DNA from: Pohlia nutans
Taxonomy: Eukaryota; Streptophyta; Bryopsida; Bryales; Mniaceae
Assembly: GCA_022496805.1 (NCBI GenBank)
Contig: CM040101.1
Location: forward strand, 8,558,501-8,622,500
Length of the DNA stretch: 64,000 nucleotides
Reading direction: 5' to 3'
Below the pieces are notes generated by a model that was not told the DNA's origin, made no database searches, and saw only the letters and a list, made by a program, of their open reading frames with translations. The position numbers and the translations under genes were made by a program. Below are positions 1 through 10,753 of the stretch, piece after piece; positions within the stretch are counted from its first letter, which is position 1; the number at the start of each line of letters is the position of its first letter.

Positions 1-3000
1 GAATGGGTTTGTCCAGATGAACGAGGATTCCGAGGTGTTTCTGTATCAGACTTATTGATCAAGGATGGTGCAGTGAGTTTCTTTTTCGCTCTCTCTCCTT
101 TCATGCTTTGCTGGAGTTATTAAGGCACTTCTAAAAAGTAAATATGTCGTGCAAGCAGGTGATCTTATCTAAGGATCTACTCTTTGCAGGATGAAAATTT
201 CAAAAGATGCTTGTATGCCAGAGCTGCTCCGCATGTTGCTGGTTCTTCTTCGACAGTACCGGCACTATACTTACGTGCGATGTCATCTCTTGTCGATGCA
301 TCAAAGAGTGAGCCTTCGAAGGTTGGTAAAAGCGACATGTCAGTGAAGGAAGATCCCGAGAAAACTGTGGCTGATGCTAGGATCCTGAAATCTCTAGCAT
401 CATACTTGTGGCCCAAGGACAACCCTGAGTTTCGCAGGAGAGTTGCTCTTGCTTTAAGTCTTCTCGTTTTTTCCAAGGTACAGTTTTTTCTTAATCGTGG
501 GTTTGGGAAGTGTTTTTTGTTGAAGAATAACGAAGCTTATGATCGTTGAAAGAATAAATTTTGATCAAAGATAGGTCCATGCAGGTGCTGAATGTGCAAG
601 TCCCCTTCATGTTCAAGTATGCTGTTGATGCGTTATCGGCTGCTGCCGGAGCAACCGGAGCAACAGCTGCAGCATCGGCTGCAACATCAACATTGTTATT
701 TGCTACACCAACAGCGGTTCTTCTTGGATATGGAATTGCTCGAGCTGGTGCTTCAGCTTGCAATGGTAAGGGATCATCCAAAATTGATCGCTCTTTGCTG
801 CACAGTTTCGAAAGCCAGGCTTGAAAACTCGAAGCAGTTAAAGAAACCTTACAAGAAACTCATAGGATACCTGTGTTTAAAATTTTGAATTGTTCATCTG
901 GTGGTTTCTGTGCGTGGAACTTCTCCTGCTGTAAATTGCTCTGCACTTTCTTTGACTTCAACACCTTCGAATTTTAAGTTACAAGAGAATCTGCCATGTG
1001 TTGGTGGATTTCAGGTCTAGACGTTTGTTACGCCCACGTTGTTTGACATTATGTGTTGGAATCAGAGCTGCGTAATGCGGTGTTTGCCAAGGTCGCTCAA
1101 GGCACAATACGTACTGTGGCTCGCAAGGTGAAAAAATCTTTAGAGATGATAGGGAACCTGTCTTGGCCTCTTTCCATGCCTTCAGGGTTAGCACTTTAGC
1201 CGTGTAGAGTTTCTTGCTCTTGCATATTTCAGCTTCATACATCGTAATTTGAAGTGGGCGAAATTGTCTTTGGAAACAGGTGTTCATGCATCTTCACGAC
1301 CTGGATTTGAGCTATCACTTGAGGTACTTTCAGATCTTTGAATTTTGTGGTCAATTAGGCTATGGGTGTCATGTTGTGGTGAAGGCAGTGGTTTTAGTGA
1401 CGAGTCATATATACGATGATGCTGCTTTGATGAATTCTCTTAATAATTTTGATCAATTTTCTTGCTTTTTGTTCATGCAGTCGACAGACAGGCTCGCTCA
1501 ATCGCATAATCGACAGAGGCACTCGAGCCATCAACTTCATTCTTTCATCCATGGTGTTTAACGTGGTGCCAACACTTTTAGAGGTACATATATAACAAGT
1601 CCTGCCTTGCGATTGTCTCCTACAATAGTATAGCTTTCTAAATGATACCATCTCAAAACTGCTGTTTCTGTCTTTTCTAGTTTGGCCATCTTGGCCCATT
1701 TTTAAAATTTTAATATTTATTTACCATTATTATGATTTTGACCATTGGTTTTTTTTGGGGTTATTCTTTATATTTTGACCATTGTTTCTGTGACCGGTTT
1801 ACATATCTGTAATTGTCTTCTTTTTGGGATAGTCCCAAAATTCTTAGCTTGGATTCTGTCTGCTTGTGCAGATATCAATGGTAGCTGGAATACTGGCCTA
1901 CAAATTTGGAGCTCCATTTGCATGGATCACCTCCCTTACAGTGGCCGCTTACACTCTTTTCACATTGAGTGTAACACAGGCAGGATTCTTTATACCCCCA
2001 TTTTGCTATCATTTGCTAGGTTCATACTTAATTGTAGATAAGGGCTGTATCTAATCACCAAGTTTAGAGTAATATGCGTACTTGTCCACTCCTCAGTGAT
2101 CACTCGGCAACGTGCACAGTAATTCTATGGATAACCGGTTGAGTGATAGTTAATTTTGCATTTGTGATCATAGAGAAAACGAGTGCTTCCTAAGGTTTGC
2201 AAGTTTTTTTTCATGAGCGCAGCTTACTGTTGGATATTATGGCTGCAGTGGCGGACTAAATTTAGGCAGGACATGAATAAAGCTGACAATGCAGCGAGTT
2301 CACGTGCAACAGACTCTCTAATCAACTATGAGGTGAACATTCATTAACCTGAAATTAGATCTCTGATTCGTGTTCTTTATAAGTTTGGGATAGTTCTATT
2401 TCTCTGTAGTCCATTAGTTTAATGTCGTTGACTAGAGTTTGGTATTGAATTGTGTGGTCGTTTTTTGGTTCAATGTTGCATTATTTGTTTCACGCAAGCA
2501 TGTATTGCTGTTCAAGCTCTTTTTTGCAGTATAATAAGGAGGCTTTGTGCGATTGCAGACTGTGAAGTACTTTAACAATGAGGAACATGAAGCAAGAAGA
2601 TATGACGAGTTCCTTAAAAGTAAGTGATGTTCTCTAGTGCGATTTTTGAGAATACTACTTGACGGATACTTCTGTCTCTTTATTTGCGTTTACTTGATGT
2701 CTTTAAAGTACCCTTCATGTCTAGTCAAAAAAATGTCAAGAACAGTGCACAATACGTATCAAATCTCTTCTTTTCAACTGGTAGTCTGTCTCACGGTTCA
2801 GCATTGCAAGTGTATTTGTCAAGTCCTTCTCCTGGATTTGGCACTAGTGACGTCTTGGGTCATTGTGCAGTCGAGCTGATTTTAATATCCTGTTTCTATT
2901 CTACAGAGTACGAAGATGCTGCTTTAAAGACACAAACAAGCTTGTCATCATTAAATTTTGGACAGAACGTGATCTTTAGCGCCGCTTTGTCTACTGCCAT

Positions 3001-6000
3001 GATAATGTGCAGTCAGGGTATTCTCAATGGAACAATGAGTATAGGAGACTTGGTATGGCTTTATTGCACTTCAAAGGATATCCTTTTGCTGGATGGTCCC
3101 TCTCACTGAAGTTGGTTTGGTCCAGTGTCATGTTGGTATATGGGTTGGGGGTACTGAAATCTAGGCCCTGACTAGATTTGAGATACCCTGGGTAGTCTCA
3201 AATCTAGGTACTGTCTGGATTTCAAGTAACTCCAACCCAGATATCCACCCAACATTGGTTTGGTCCTCTTTTTCTGCCCTATTGTTGCTTAGATCTGATA
3301 ATTGTACTTTAATCTGTTTTCCTTGGAATCTTAATGAAACTAATTTTGGTCTTTGACATCTTTCTACTTCAGAAGTGATAACAGTTTTTTGCAGAGCACA
3401 AAATAAGTGTAATCAAATTGTAATATATTGCGATATGTATCGGCATCTTTCTTGTCGCTGGTTTTCTTTTTAAAGTTGCAATTTAGAGTTGAAATTTCCC
3501 GTTTTAAAATAAATAGTTTTATTGAACGTGAGTTTTTTTTTTTCTGTTACAGGTGATGGTGAATGGTTTGCTCTTCCAGTTGTCACTACCTCTAAATTTC
3601 TTGGGTACAGTATACAGGGAGACACGGCAGAGCTTGATAGACATGCACTCCATGTTCTCTTTGCTTGAGGTACGATATGTCACTTTAGAATTGGCATTTT
3701 TCATGCACTTTGCTTGAAAGTGATGTATTGCAGGATTATAGGAATAGCAGCTGCATAAACAGACCCCATTCAATTAGGGATACTGCACCTGCACATTGAA
3801 AGTGAATTATGATCTATGCGTTTGTTGAGCAGGTGAAGCCAAATGTAGCGGATGAACCACATGCAAAGCCCTTGCAGTTGACAGGTGGAAGTATTTCCTT
3901 TGAAAACGTACATTTTGGGTGCGTTCCTCAACTTTTCACCAATCAAGTAGTGCGTGAGGAATTAGGCTACTTCAGTTTTGTTCTAAGTCAACATGTAGAT
4001 CTGGAAACATTTGCAACTTGTTGTAGATAATAGAGTCTGGAAGAAATGTCAGTTTCTCATTGTTATTAAAGTTCTTTGCAGGGTGCCAGTCTTTGTGCGT
4101 ATGGCTTTGTTTGAGCAGTTATGATGTTTTTATATCGCATCTAGTGCAAAGCGTACTAATTTTTTTAATCTACTTGATATCCAAAGCAATGCATTACTTA
4201 GTCAAGGTAAATTTTGATATCAACGTAGCGTGGCATATTTTCTGTGTTCCACTAAATAAATTCCTTATTCTTTTACAGGTATCTTACGGACAGGTCCATT
4301 TTGAACGGAATATCATTCGATGTGCCTTCAGGAAACAGTGTGGCTATTGTCGGCACAAGTGGGAGCGGTAACAGTTCCTACCCAGATATGAATATGGGGC
4401 TTTTTCTCTACATCTTTCTAAATGGACGAGTGACCCATTCTGATCTGTCCAAGTTCTTTGGCCTCTTGACATTCAAATTTGTATATTTGCATAGATCTAT
4501 TGTTTGATCAGAGATGGCTGCTATGTTCTGATTGTGCATCTGTACTGGGAAATTGTACAGGTAAATCCACAATTTTGAGGTTGCTCTACAGATTTTTCGA
4601 CTGTGACTCTGGATCTGTAAGTTCTTGTTTTCAAATATCCAACTGTAATAGTGAGGTCCTTCGGAAAAAAATCCTGGTGTTCCTTAGTAAGTGTCAAGCT
4701 CTGAGAAGTACTTTGTCCTGATTTGAATGCTTACAGGTCAAAGTGGATGGTCAAGATGTGCGTGATGTGACCCTCGACAGTCTACGGAGATGCATTGGTG
4801 TTGTCCCGCAAGATACGGTATGTTTTAGGTTTTATACTGGCATCTAAGGTTTTTTTCTTTGGTTATTGTCTGTGATGCTCATTCTACAGAGTTCTGGCTC
4901 ATGTAGTTTGTGCCATTATATCACTTTTACCAAATTACATAATGCAATGCTATAGATTTCCATGAGTTTATGCTGTAGGTAGAGCCTTTTTAGTTGGAGA
5001 GTGTTATTGATGTTTACTGGGGGGGGGGGCTGTTTGTGATTCAGGTTTTATTTAACGATACTATCTTCTACAATATCCAATATGGCCGAATGACGGCCTC
5101 AAAAGAAGAGGTTGTGTTTTCATCTCTTCAGAATGCATGGCCATTTTTCTATATGGTTATGTAAAATATGTAGGACTCTTTTTGCACACTTGGCTGAGCC
5201 ACTGTGATAACATGTATGTTGGAGCAGGTGATTGAGGCAGCTAGGCAGGCAGCAATTCATGATGTCATCATGAGGTTTCCAGATGAATATGAAACCAAAG
5301 TTGGAGAACGAGGCCTGAAGGTTTGTTGGTGGACTGCTGACTATTAAAAACTTCTTGTTCGCTTTACCTCAGTTCTAAAGAGTTTTTTTGGAAGCACAAC
5401 AGTATAGTAGCGAGAGATCATTGAACAATGGCTGGGTACGTTTCTGCAGCTGAGCGGTGGGGAGAAACAACGCGTTGCATTAGCTCGAGCTTTCTTAAAA
5501 GCGCCTCCTATTTTGTGAGTTTCCCTAAAACATTTCCTCTCCTCTGAAAATATATTTCTAATTTATAAAATATGTGATAACTAAAATGATTGGGTTGCTG
5601 AGGCAAAACAAAAGTTTCAAGTATTCCACAAATCTTTCATTGACTACATGTAAGCTGGTGGCCAACGCATCTGCTTAGACTCAGTTGTGCCCTAATGGCC
5701 AAAAGTGTCCACTTCCATATTTATGAGTTGAAATAAATCATTTCGGAAGCTTCAAAGAACGTAACAAATTATACCAATAGAAAGAAGATCTCATACCCTA
5801 CATTTTTTAATGATACCGTAGTACCATAGCAGGTTCGCCAAAAAATTATTTCAAAAAAAAAAAACGAAAAAAATCGGAAATTAAATGGAAAAAAGAACGA
5901 AAATAGAATAAATAATTTTAAGCTATATTTTGCTATTTCTAAGCTATTTTGGACTATTTTGGGCCATTTTTAATCATTTTTTTCTCAGAAACGAAAATCA

Positions 6001-6986
6001 AGAAATTCATTTTTTGAGGAACGAACCTTATTTTTCAAAAAAAATTAAATATTCGTTCACGGGATGGCGACCCTGCTATGGTACTACGGTATAAATACTA
6101 GGTTGGCCCGTGCCAGAATGGGCATGCAGTATTTTTCAGGTGGAACAGTTGTCGGGAGCGTGCATGCACAGGCTGTAATCTACTGTTAGTTTGAAAGTTA
6201 CTGTAATCGACTATTAGTTTCCAAAGTGGACTTTCTATCTTAAGCTTGAGCACTTAGGGGTTAAACTAGTGTTCATGGGTTGTGCTTCGTTTCTCACTTG
6301 TATTTTGATGCATGGCAGGCTCTGTGACGAGGCAACAAGTGCATTGGATAGTTCAACTGAGGGAGAAATATTGACTTCGCTGCGATCTCTGGCAAATGAC
6401 CGAACGGCTATCTTCATTGCCCATCGGCTCACCACAGCAATGCAGTGTGACCAGGTAAACTCTCGTACCTCCTAACATCAATCCATGCTTTGAGATGTGG
6501 AGTGCCATTGTGTGGGCTTGGGTCTCCCTATTCCTAGCCATTTGATGACTGGAGAATGGGTGGAGCTACAGAGAGTGTCGAGTTTGGGTTGGATTTTACA
6601 ACCGAGTATAGTGTTTTCAAACAAACTCAACTCCACCAAGGGCCGCAGAGGGGGTTGGGTTGGAGTTTGGTTTAGTTGAACGGTAGGGGAGGCAACCGAG
6701 AGAGGGGACCACGGTTGGGACTTTTTCTCAAGGGTTGGAATTACTATCCCTGTGCAGCACTCTGTAGAAACTATTTTCAATACTTAAAATTTTCATGCTT
6801 TTGATCGGTTACTGACTTGTCCCGATCTTTTTGCTCCAGATTGTGGTTTTGGAACAGGGTCGGGTTGTGGAGAGAGGCAGTCACGAGGTATTGCTTGCGT
6901 GGAATGGCCGTTACGCCCAACTCTGGAATCAACAGAATAGCACCGATGGAGGTTCTGATGTTGACAAACTCAATGCAGCATTATAA
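1..6986 (+). CDS. ATM3: Mitochondrial half ABC transporter, ATM/ABCB25 type (5' partial)
   Basis: Half-size ABC exporter of the mitochondrial inner membrane (Atm1/ABCB7 family), known to export a glutathione-linked sulfur compound needed for cytosolic Fe-S and molybdenum cofactor assembly. Exons: 1-72 (tentative), 190-477, 585-765, 1066-1127, 1280-1323, 1481-1583, 1872-1979, 2249-2332, 2559-2619, 2907-3052, 3553-3669, 3833-3918, 4279-4367, 4561-4616, 4737-4817, 5045-5110, 5228-5320, 5450-5514, 6319-6454, 6840-6986. Phases agree throughout, giving 694 residues in the window; the family is usually about 700-730, so only the N-terminal targeting region is missing. The transmembrane domain is followed by a complete nucleotide-binding domain: Walker A GTSGSGKST (split by the intron at 4368-4560), Q-loop VVPQDT, signature LSGGEKQR, Walker [12 protein letters not shown] and switch motif [10 protein letters not shown]. 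Intron 7 has a GC donor. Introns 10 and 18 carry inverted-repeat elements. Family assignment is firm; the first exon is the weakest part. Confidence 0.93.
1980..2248 (+). other. GC-AG intron in the ATM gene
   Basis: The exon 1872-1979 must end after CAG at 1979 to keep the conserved reading ...LSVTQ/WRTKF.... The intron then starts GCAGGA, a GC donor, and ends in a normal CTGCAG. The nearest GT downstream (after GCTAG near 2020) would break the frame. GC-AG introns are a known minor class of the major spliceosome. Confidence 0.8.
3130..3255. repeat. Palindromic MITE-like element in ATM intron 10
   Basis: The left half (from ATGTTGG, with GGGTTGG and CTAGATTTGAGA) is an imperfect reverse complement of the right half (TCTCAAATCTAG, CCAACCC, CCAACAT). 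The whole 126 bp would fold into one hairpin around CCCTGG near 3187. No coding content and no clear target duplication seen. Confidence 0.6.
5813..6092. mobile_element. Short inverted-repeat element (MITE) in ATM intron 18
   Basis: Terminal inverted repeats of about 26 bp with one mismatch: ATACCGTAGTACCATAGCAG at the left and its complement at 6073-6092. The inside is A- and T-rich with no ORF. A TA flanks each end if the element is taken to begin at CCGTAG, which would suit a Tc1/mariner-type target, but this is not certain. Confidence 0.75.
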
Positions 6987-7032
6987 TTGTTTCCATGGTT
7001 GTTTTAGCTTCATGACTCCATGGACCAAGTGC

Positions 7033-7501
7033 TGAGAATAGCAAAATAATTTCCTCACGGAATCTCGCATGTATACACTGAGTCCACTCACACACACACA
7101 TGGGTTTGCGCACACACACACAAGTCCAGAGAAGCTTGCTAATTCAGCACTTTATTCACTTATAATCTTGCGTACACTTTCTTTGATTTTTCCACCCACC
7201 TTCCTCCGTCACTCCCACATGAGTTCGGCCTGGAAATCCCCTCCTTCCCCGCCTTAAATCACCCATCTCTATTCCTCAACCGTCGGTTATCGGATAACCG
7301 TCACGACTCCACAATCATGAATGCGCTCTAACCCTAACCGCTAACTGCCAAAGCTAACCGCTAGTAGTAGAATAGTATCTAGTTCCAATGCACGAATGCA
7401 ATAATTGCAATAAATGTAGATTATGTGTTCGAGTCCTAATACCGTCGTCGAAGTAGTTCATATGCGTTGATACCTATGTGAGCGGAAAAATCACCATGAC
7501 A
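7033..7501 (-). repeat. 3' LTR of the gypsy element
   Basis: Left copy of the 469-bp direct repeat; 3' LTR in element sense. It contains short CA runs and, in sense, an AATAAA that could serve as poly(A) signal. The 62-residue ORF in the opposite strand also occurs in the other LTR and is not taken as a gene. Confidence 0.95.
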
Positions 7502-7518
7502 TCTCGCCCCTGTCTGCT
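7502..7518 (-). other. Polypurine tract candidate
   Basis: In element sense the bases just before the 3' LTR read GACAGGGGCGAGA, purine-rich and in the right place to prime plus-strand DNA synthesis. It is imperfect and is called mostly by position. Confidence 0.5.
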
Positions 7519-7552
7519 GGTGCTTTGAATATCTAACACCAGCAGACACAAG

Positions 7553-10500
7553 TCATGGTCTCGGTCGAAAGAGCTTGAGCTTCTCAATATTCACATGCTT
7601 ATCTATGAGTTCACCATCTAGAGTCCCAAGCTTGTAGCTGTCATTCTTGAAGGCCTCTCTGATCACAAAAGGTCCTTTCCACCTGGGAAAAAACTTCTGC
7701 CCTTTCTGTTTCATGAGCCAACAATCCAAGCGTAACACCAAGTCGCCAGGATCAAAGATAGTCTTTGCATGCATTCGATCATGGTATGCTTTCCTTCGAT
7801 TCTGAACTACATCGAGGTTGTACAGTGCTTGTCGTCGCGATTCATCAAGACTTTCTAACATCACCAGTCGGGTAGTGATAGCATTTGCTTCACCTACCCC
7901 GTAGCGTAGCGTCGTGCGTAGAGTAGGTATCTCTAGTTCGATAGGCAATATTGCTTCCTGACCATAAGTAAGATAGAATGGCGTATAATTCGTGGCAACC
8001 TTGTGTGTTATGCGATAGGCCCAAAGTGCACTGTTGACGTTTTTGTCCCATTCCCTCCGCTTGTCTAGCACCATCTTGCCGATAATGCCGCACAAGATCC
8101 CGTTGGTCTTTTCCACGAGTCCATTTGCTTGTGGATAGTAAGGACTTGCTTTACGGTGCTTCACTGATAATTTGCTTAGCAAAGCGGTAACCACTCCGCC
8201 CACAAAATGGGATCCTCTATCTGTGACCAGCTCTAACGGACAGCCGAATCTACAAGCCACGTGCGAGAAGATGAAATCAGCCGCAACGTCCTGTGTCGCT
8301 TGTTTTACAGGCAAAGCTTCCGCCCACTTTGTCATATAATCCGTCGCTACTATAAGGTATTGATTCTTACGCGCTGACTTGGACAAAGGTCCCACGAAAT
8401 CAACTCCCCATTTATCAAACGGGCCAGTGGGCGTGATCGGGTGTAGCTCACCGTGGGATAGTGTTCTCTTCCCATACAACTGGCACGTTTCGTAGCTAGA
8501 GCAGTAAGCTTGAACATCTTTAAAAAGAGCGGGCCAGTAATACCCGGTCGAAAGGATCTTTTTTGCTGTCGAGTTTTGAGCAAAATGGCCTCCACACATA
8601 CCATCATGACATTCTTTGAGCACTCGATTCACCTCTGATTTGCATAACACCCTTCGTCGTACACCATCCTTGCCTTGATGATATAACATTTCTCCTACAA
8701 TTAAATAGGGGCGACACACAGTGCGTAATTTACGCCTAGAGGACGTCGTAGAATTTTCAGGATATGTTTCCCGTCGTATGAAACTCACGATATCTCCAAA
8801 TTCTGCCATTAATTCCGGTTCATGTTCTAAAACGAACACTTCTTCACTACATGATAACTCGCCTTCTTTCGTGTTCTCAGGTGCTCCAAACTCAAGCAAT
8901 AAGCTAGCCTGTTGAGCTCTCTGACCTCTTTCAACTTTGAAATGCATGTCAAACTGTTGAAGCCCTGCCATTAATCTTGCAACTCTGCCCACTGGGTTAG
9001 CTTGCCCCAAAAGATTTTTTAATCCATCTCGTGGGCTCTGCACTTCCACAGGAAAGGGACTTGGAACAATATAATGTTTATATTTAATGCACCCAAAGAG
9101 CACCGCCATGGCTAATTTTTCTAGATCCGTGTATTTCAGTTCGCACGTCGTCATTAATCTGCTAGCATAATATACCGGGTGTCCTCTTCCCGAGTCATCA
9201 TTTTGAATTAGAACACATGCTATAGCATTAGCACTTGTATCGGGATTTAGTATAAACTTACGTGACCAATCAGGAGTTCGCATTACCGGATTTTTGGATA
9301 GCTCGTCGAGTATGCAGTCAAACGCTAGCTCACATTTCTCACTCCATTCGAAATTCACTTTTGGAGATATTAGCCTACTGATGGGTCGACCGGTTTCGGC
9401 AAGATTGCCCATGAACCTGTTATGATAACTCACTTTGCCCCATAATTTCCTCATTTCTTCATAATTGGCCGGGTTTCTAAATGCTGCGATGGCGGCCACC
9501 TTCCCCCGGTCCACTCTGATACCATCAACTGATACAAGGTGTCCCAAAAGTACGCCTTCACGAAAGCCAAACTTACATTTTTCCAGACTCAGAGATCCTT
9601 GGAACATGGCTAATCTCTCGAACGTCAATCTTAACTGCATTATATGATCACATCGTTGCCCATATACACTGAAATCGTCGAGGAAAACGCGCACAAATTT
9701 GCCGAGGTATGGTCTAAAGATCTCCATTTGAACACGCTGGAAAGTCCCCGAGCTATTGCTCATGCCGAACGGCATTCGAGTGTATGCGTACGTACCCCAT
9801 GGCGTGGTAAATGTTGTTTTGGGTATGTCAGCTTCTCGCACTTTAATTTGATGGTAACCGGAATACCCGTCACAAAACGAGTAGAACTCGTGCCCCAAGA
9901 CTTCATCCAGTAGCTCGTCGATAAACGGCAAAGGAAAGCGGTCTTTTTTCGTCACCTTGTTCAGTGACTTATAATTCACGCACACCCGCCACTTACCGTT
10001 TTTCTTGGGCACAATCTCTACCGGTGAGACCCAGGTCGAATTTGTCACGGGAATAATAAAACCCGCTTCCAATAATTGATCTAACTCACGCCTTAGAACT
10101 TCCACTTGGCTCGCGGCCAAACGCCTCTGTCGATTTCTTACTGGTACTGCCCCTTCTACGAGTTCCACTTTGTGTTCTTCGAGGTTAATAGCAGGTAGAT
10201 CGGTGTGCTTGGTTACAAATATGTCGCTGAATTCTCTGATCAATGCTTGTAGCTCATCTCGTTCTTCTTCTCTTAGCTCGGGCCCCAATTGCACCTTTGA
10301 CAGTACTTCTTCTTCATGTTGTGGGTCACGCTCCAATGGTTTGTTTGGTCCGAACTCACGATGTTCGCTCTTCAGTGCTTGTGGAAATGCTTCCATGCTA
10401 AACACTTCTGCTTCACATTCGGAGTCATAATCCGAGCTCGAGCTAGAGCCCCCGGTCCATGATTCGGAGCTAGAAGTTTCAGACTCACTACCTGATTCAG

Positions 10501-10747
10501 ACGGGCTATCTGAGTTCACGCTGAGCTCTACTCGGTTGCTCCTTGGACCGATTGTCATCTTCCCTCGATTCCAATAGTTTATAGCTCTCACCAGCTTGAG
10601 CCACGGACGCCCCAATATTATGGGATAACCGCCCTTTGTACTAGAAATGTCCAGAACTTGGAATTCTATTTTCACCGTGACGCCATTCACAGCCACCGCA
10701 ACGTCATCCAATTGTCCCAATGGCCTCACACTTCGTTGGTCCACCAC
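7553..10747 (-). CDS. pol: Retrotransposon pol: protease end, RT, RNase H, integrase
   Basis: 1064 codons open, continuing the gag-protease frame after two TGA stops. It opens with the C-terminal half of the retropepsin (motif IILGRPWL). Then comes reverse transcriptase with catalytic FLDDF, an RNase H-like region (YYASRLM ... LAMAVLFGCIKYKHY), an integrase zinc-binding region, and the integrase core with the three acidic residues in GVDFVGP, VTDRGSHF and NGLVEKTNG. One Cys of the HHCC zinc site is replaced by Tyr (CSSYETCQ, where CSSCETCQ is expected), probably one G-to-A change. The C-terminus (FPRWKGPF ... KLKLFRP) has no chromodomain. RT and integrase catalytic residues look intact; the missing Cys and upstream stops suggest it cannot move by itself. 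Confidence 0.95.
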   Translation of the reverse strand: MVDQRSVRPLGQLDDVAVAVNGVTVKIEFQVLDISSTKGGYPIILGRPWLKLVRAINYWNRGKMTIGPRSNRVELSVNSDSPSESGSESETSSSESWTGGSSSSSDYDSECEAEVFSMEAFPQALKSEHREFGPNKPLERDPQHEEEVLSKVQLGPELREEERDELQALIREFSDIFVTKHTDLPAINLEEHKVELVEGAVPVRNRQRRLAASQVEVLRRELDQLLEAGFIIPVTNSTWVSPVEIVPKKNGKWRVCVNYKSLNKVTKKDRFPLPFIDELLDEVLGHEFYSFCDGYSGYHQIKVREADIPKTTFTTPWGTYAYTRMPFGMSNSSGTFQRVQMEIFRPYLGKFVRVFLDDFSVYGQRCDHIMQLRLTFERLAMFQGSLSLEKCKFGFREGVLLGHLVSVDGIRVDRGKVAAIAAFRNPANYEEMRKLWGKVSYHNRFMGNLAETGRPISRLISPKVNFEWSEKCELAFDCILDELSKNPVMRTPDWSRKFILNPDTSANAIACVLIQNDDSGRGHPVYYASRLMTTCELKYTDLEKLAMAVLFGCIKYKHYIVPSPFPVEVQSPRDGLKNLLGQANPVGRVARLMAGLQQFDMHFKVERGQRAQQASLLLEFGAPENTKEGELSCSEEVFVLEHEPELMAEFGDIVSFIRRETYPENSTTSSRRKLRTVCRPYLIVGEMLYHQGKDGVRRRVLCKSEVNRVLKECHDGMCGGHFAQNSTAKKILSTGYYWPALFKDVQAYCSSYETCQLYGKRTLSHGELHPITPTGPFDKWGVDFVGPLSKSARKNQYLIVATDYMTKWAEALPVKQATQDVAADFIFSHVACRFGCPLELVTDRGSHFVGGVVTALLSKLSVKHRKASPYYPQANGLVEKTNGILCGIIGKMVLDKRREWDKNVNSALWAYRITHKVATNYTPFYLTYGQEAILPIELEIPTLRTTLRYGVGEANAITTRLVMLESLDESRRQALYNLDVVQNRRKAYHDRMHAKTIFDPGDLVLRLDCWLMKQKGQKFFPRWKGPFVIREAFKNDSYKLGTLDGELIDKHVNIEKLKLFRPRP

Positions 10748-10753
10748 TCATAA

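Noticed and set aside
4301..4507. Apparent broken Walker A (GSGNSS) in the ATM gene
   Set aside because: It is read-through into an intron. Splicing 4367 to 4561 restores a normal GSGKST.
7069..7257. 62-codon ORF in each LTR, plus strand
   Set aside because: Antisense to the element, made of CA repeats and low complexity, with no known match.
7430..7445. tRNA B-box-like GTTCGAGTCC in the LTR
   Set aside because: No A-box at the right distance and no cloverleaf.
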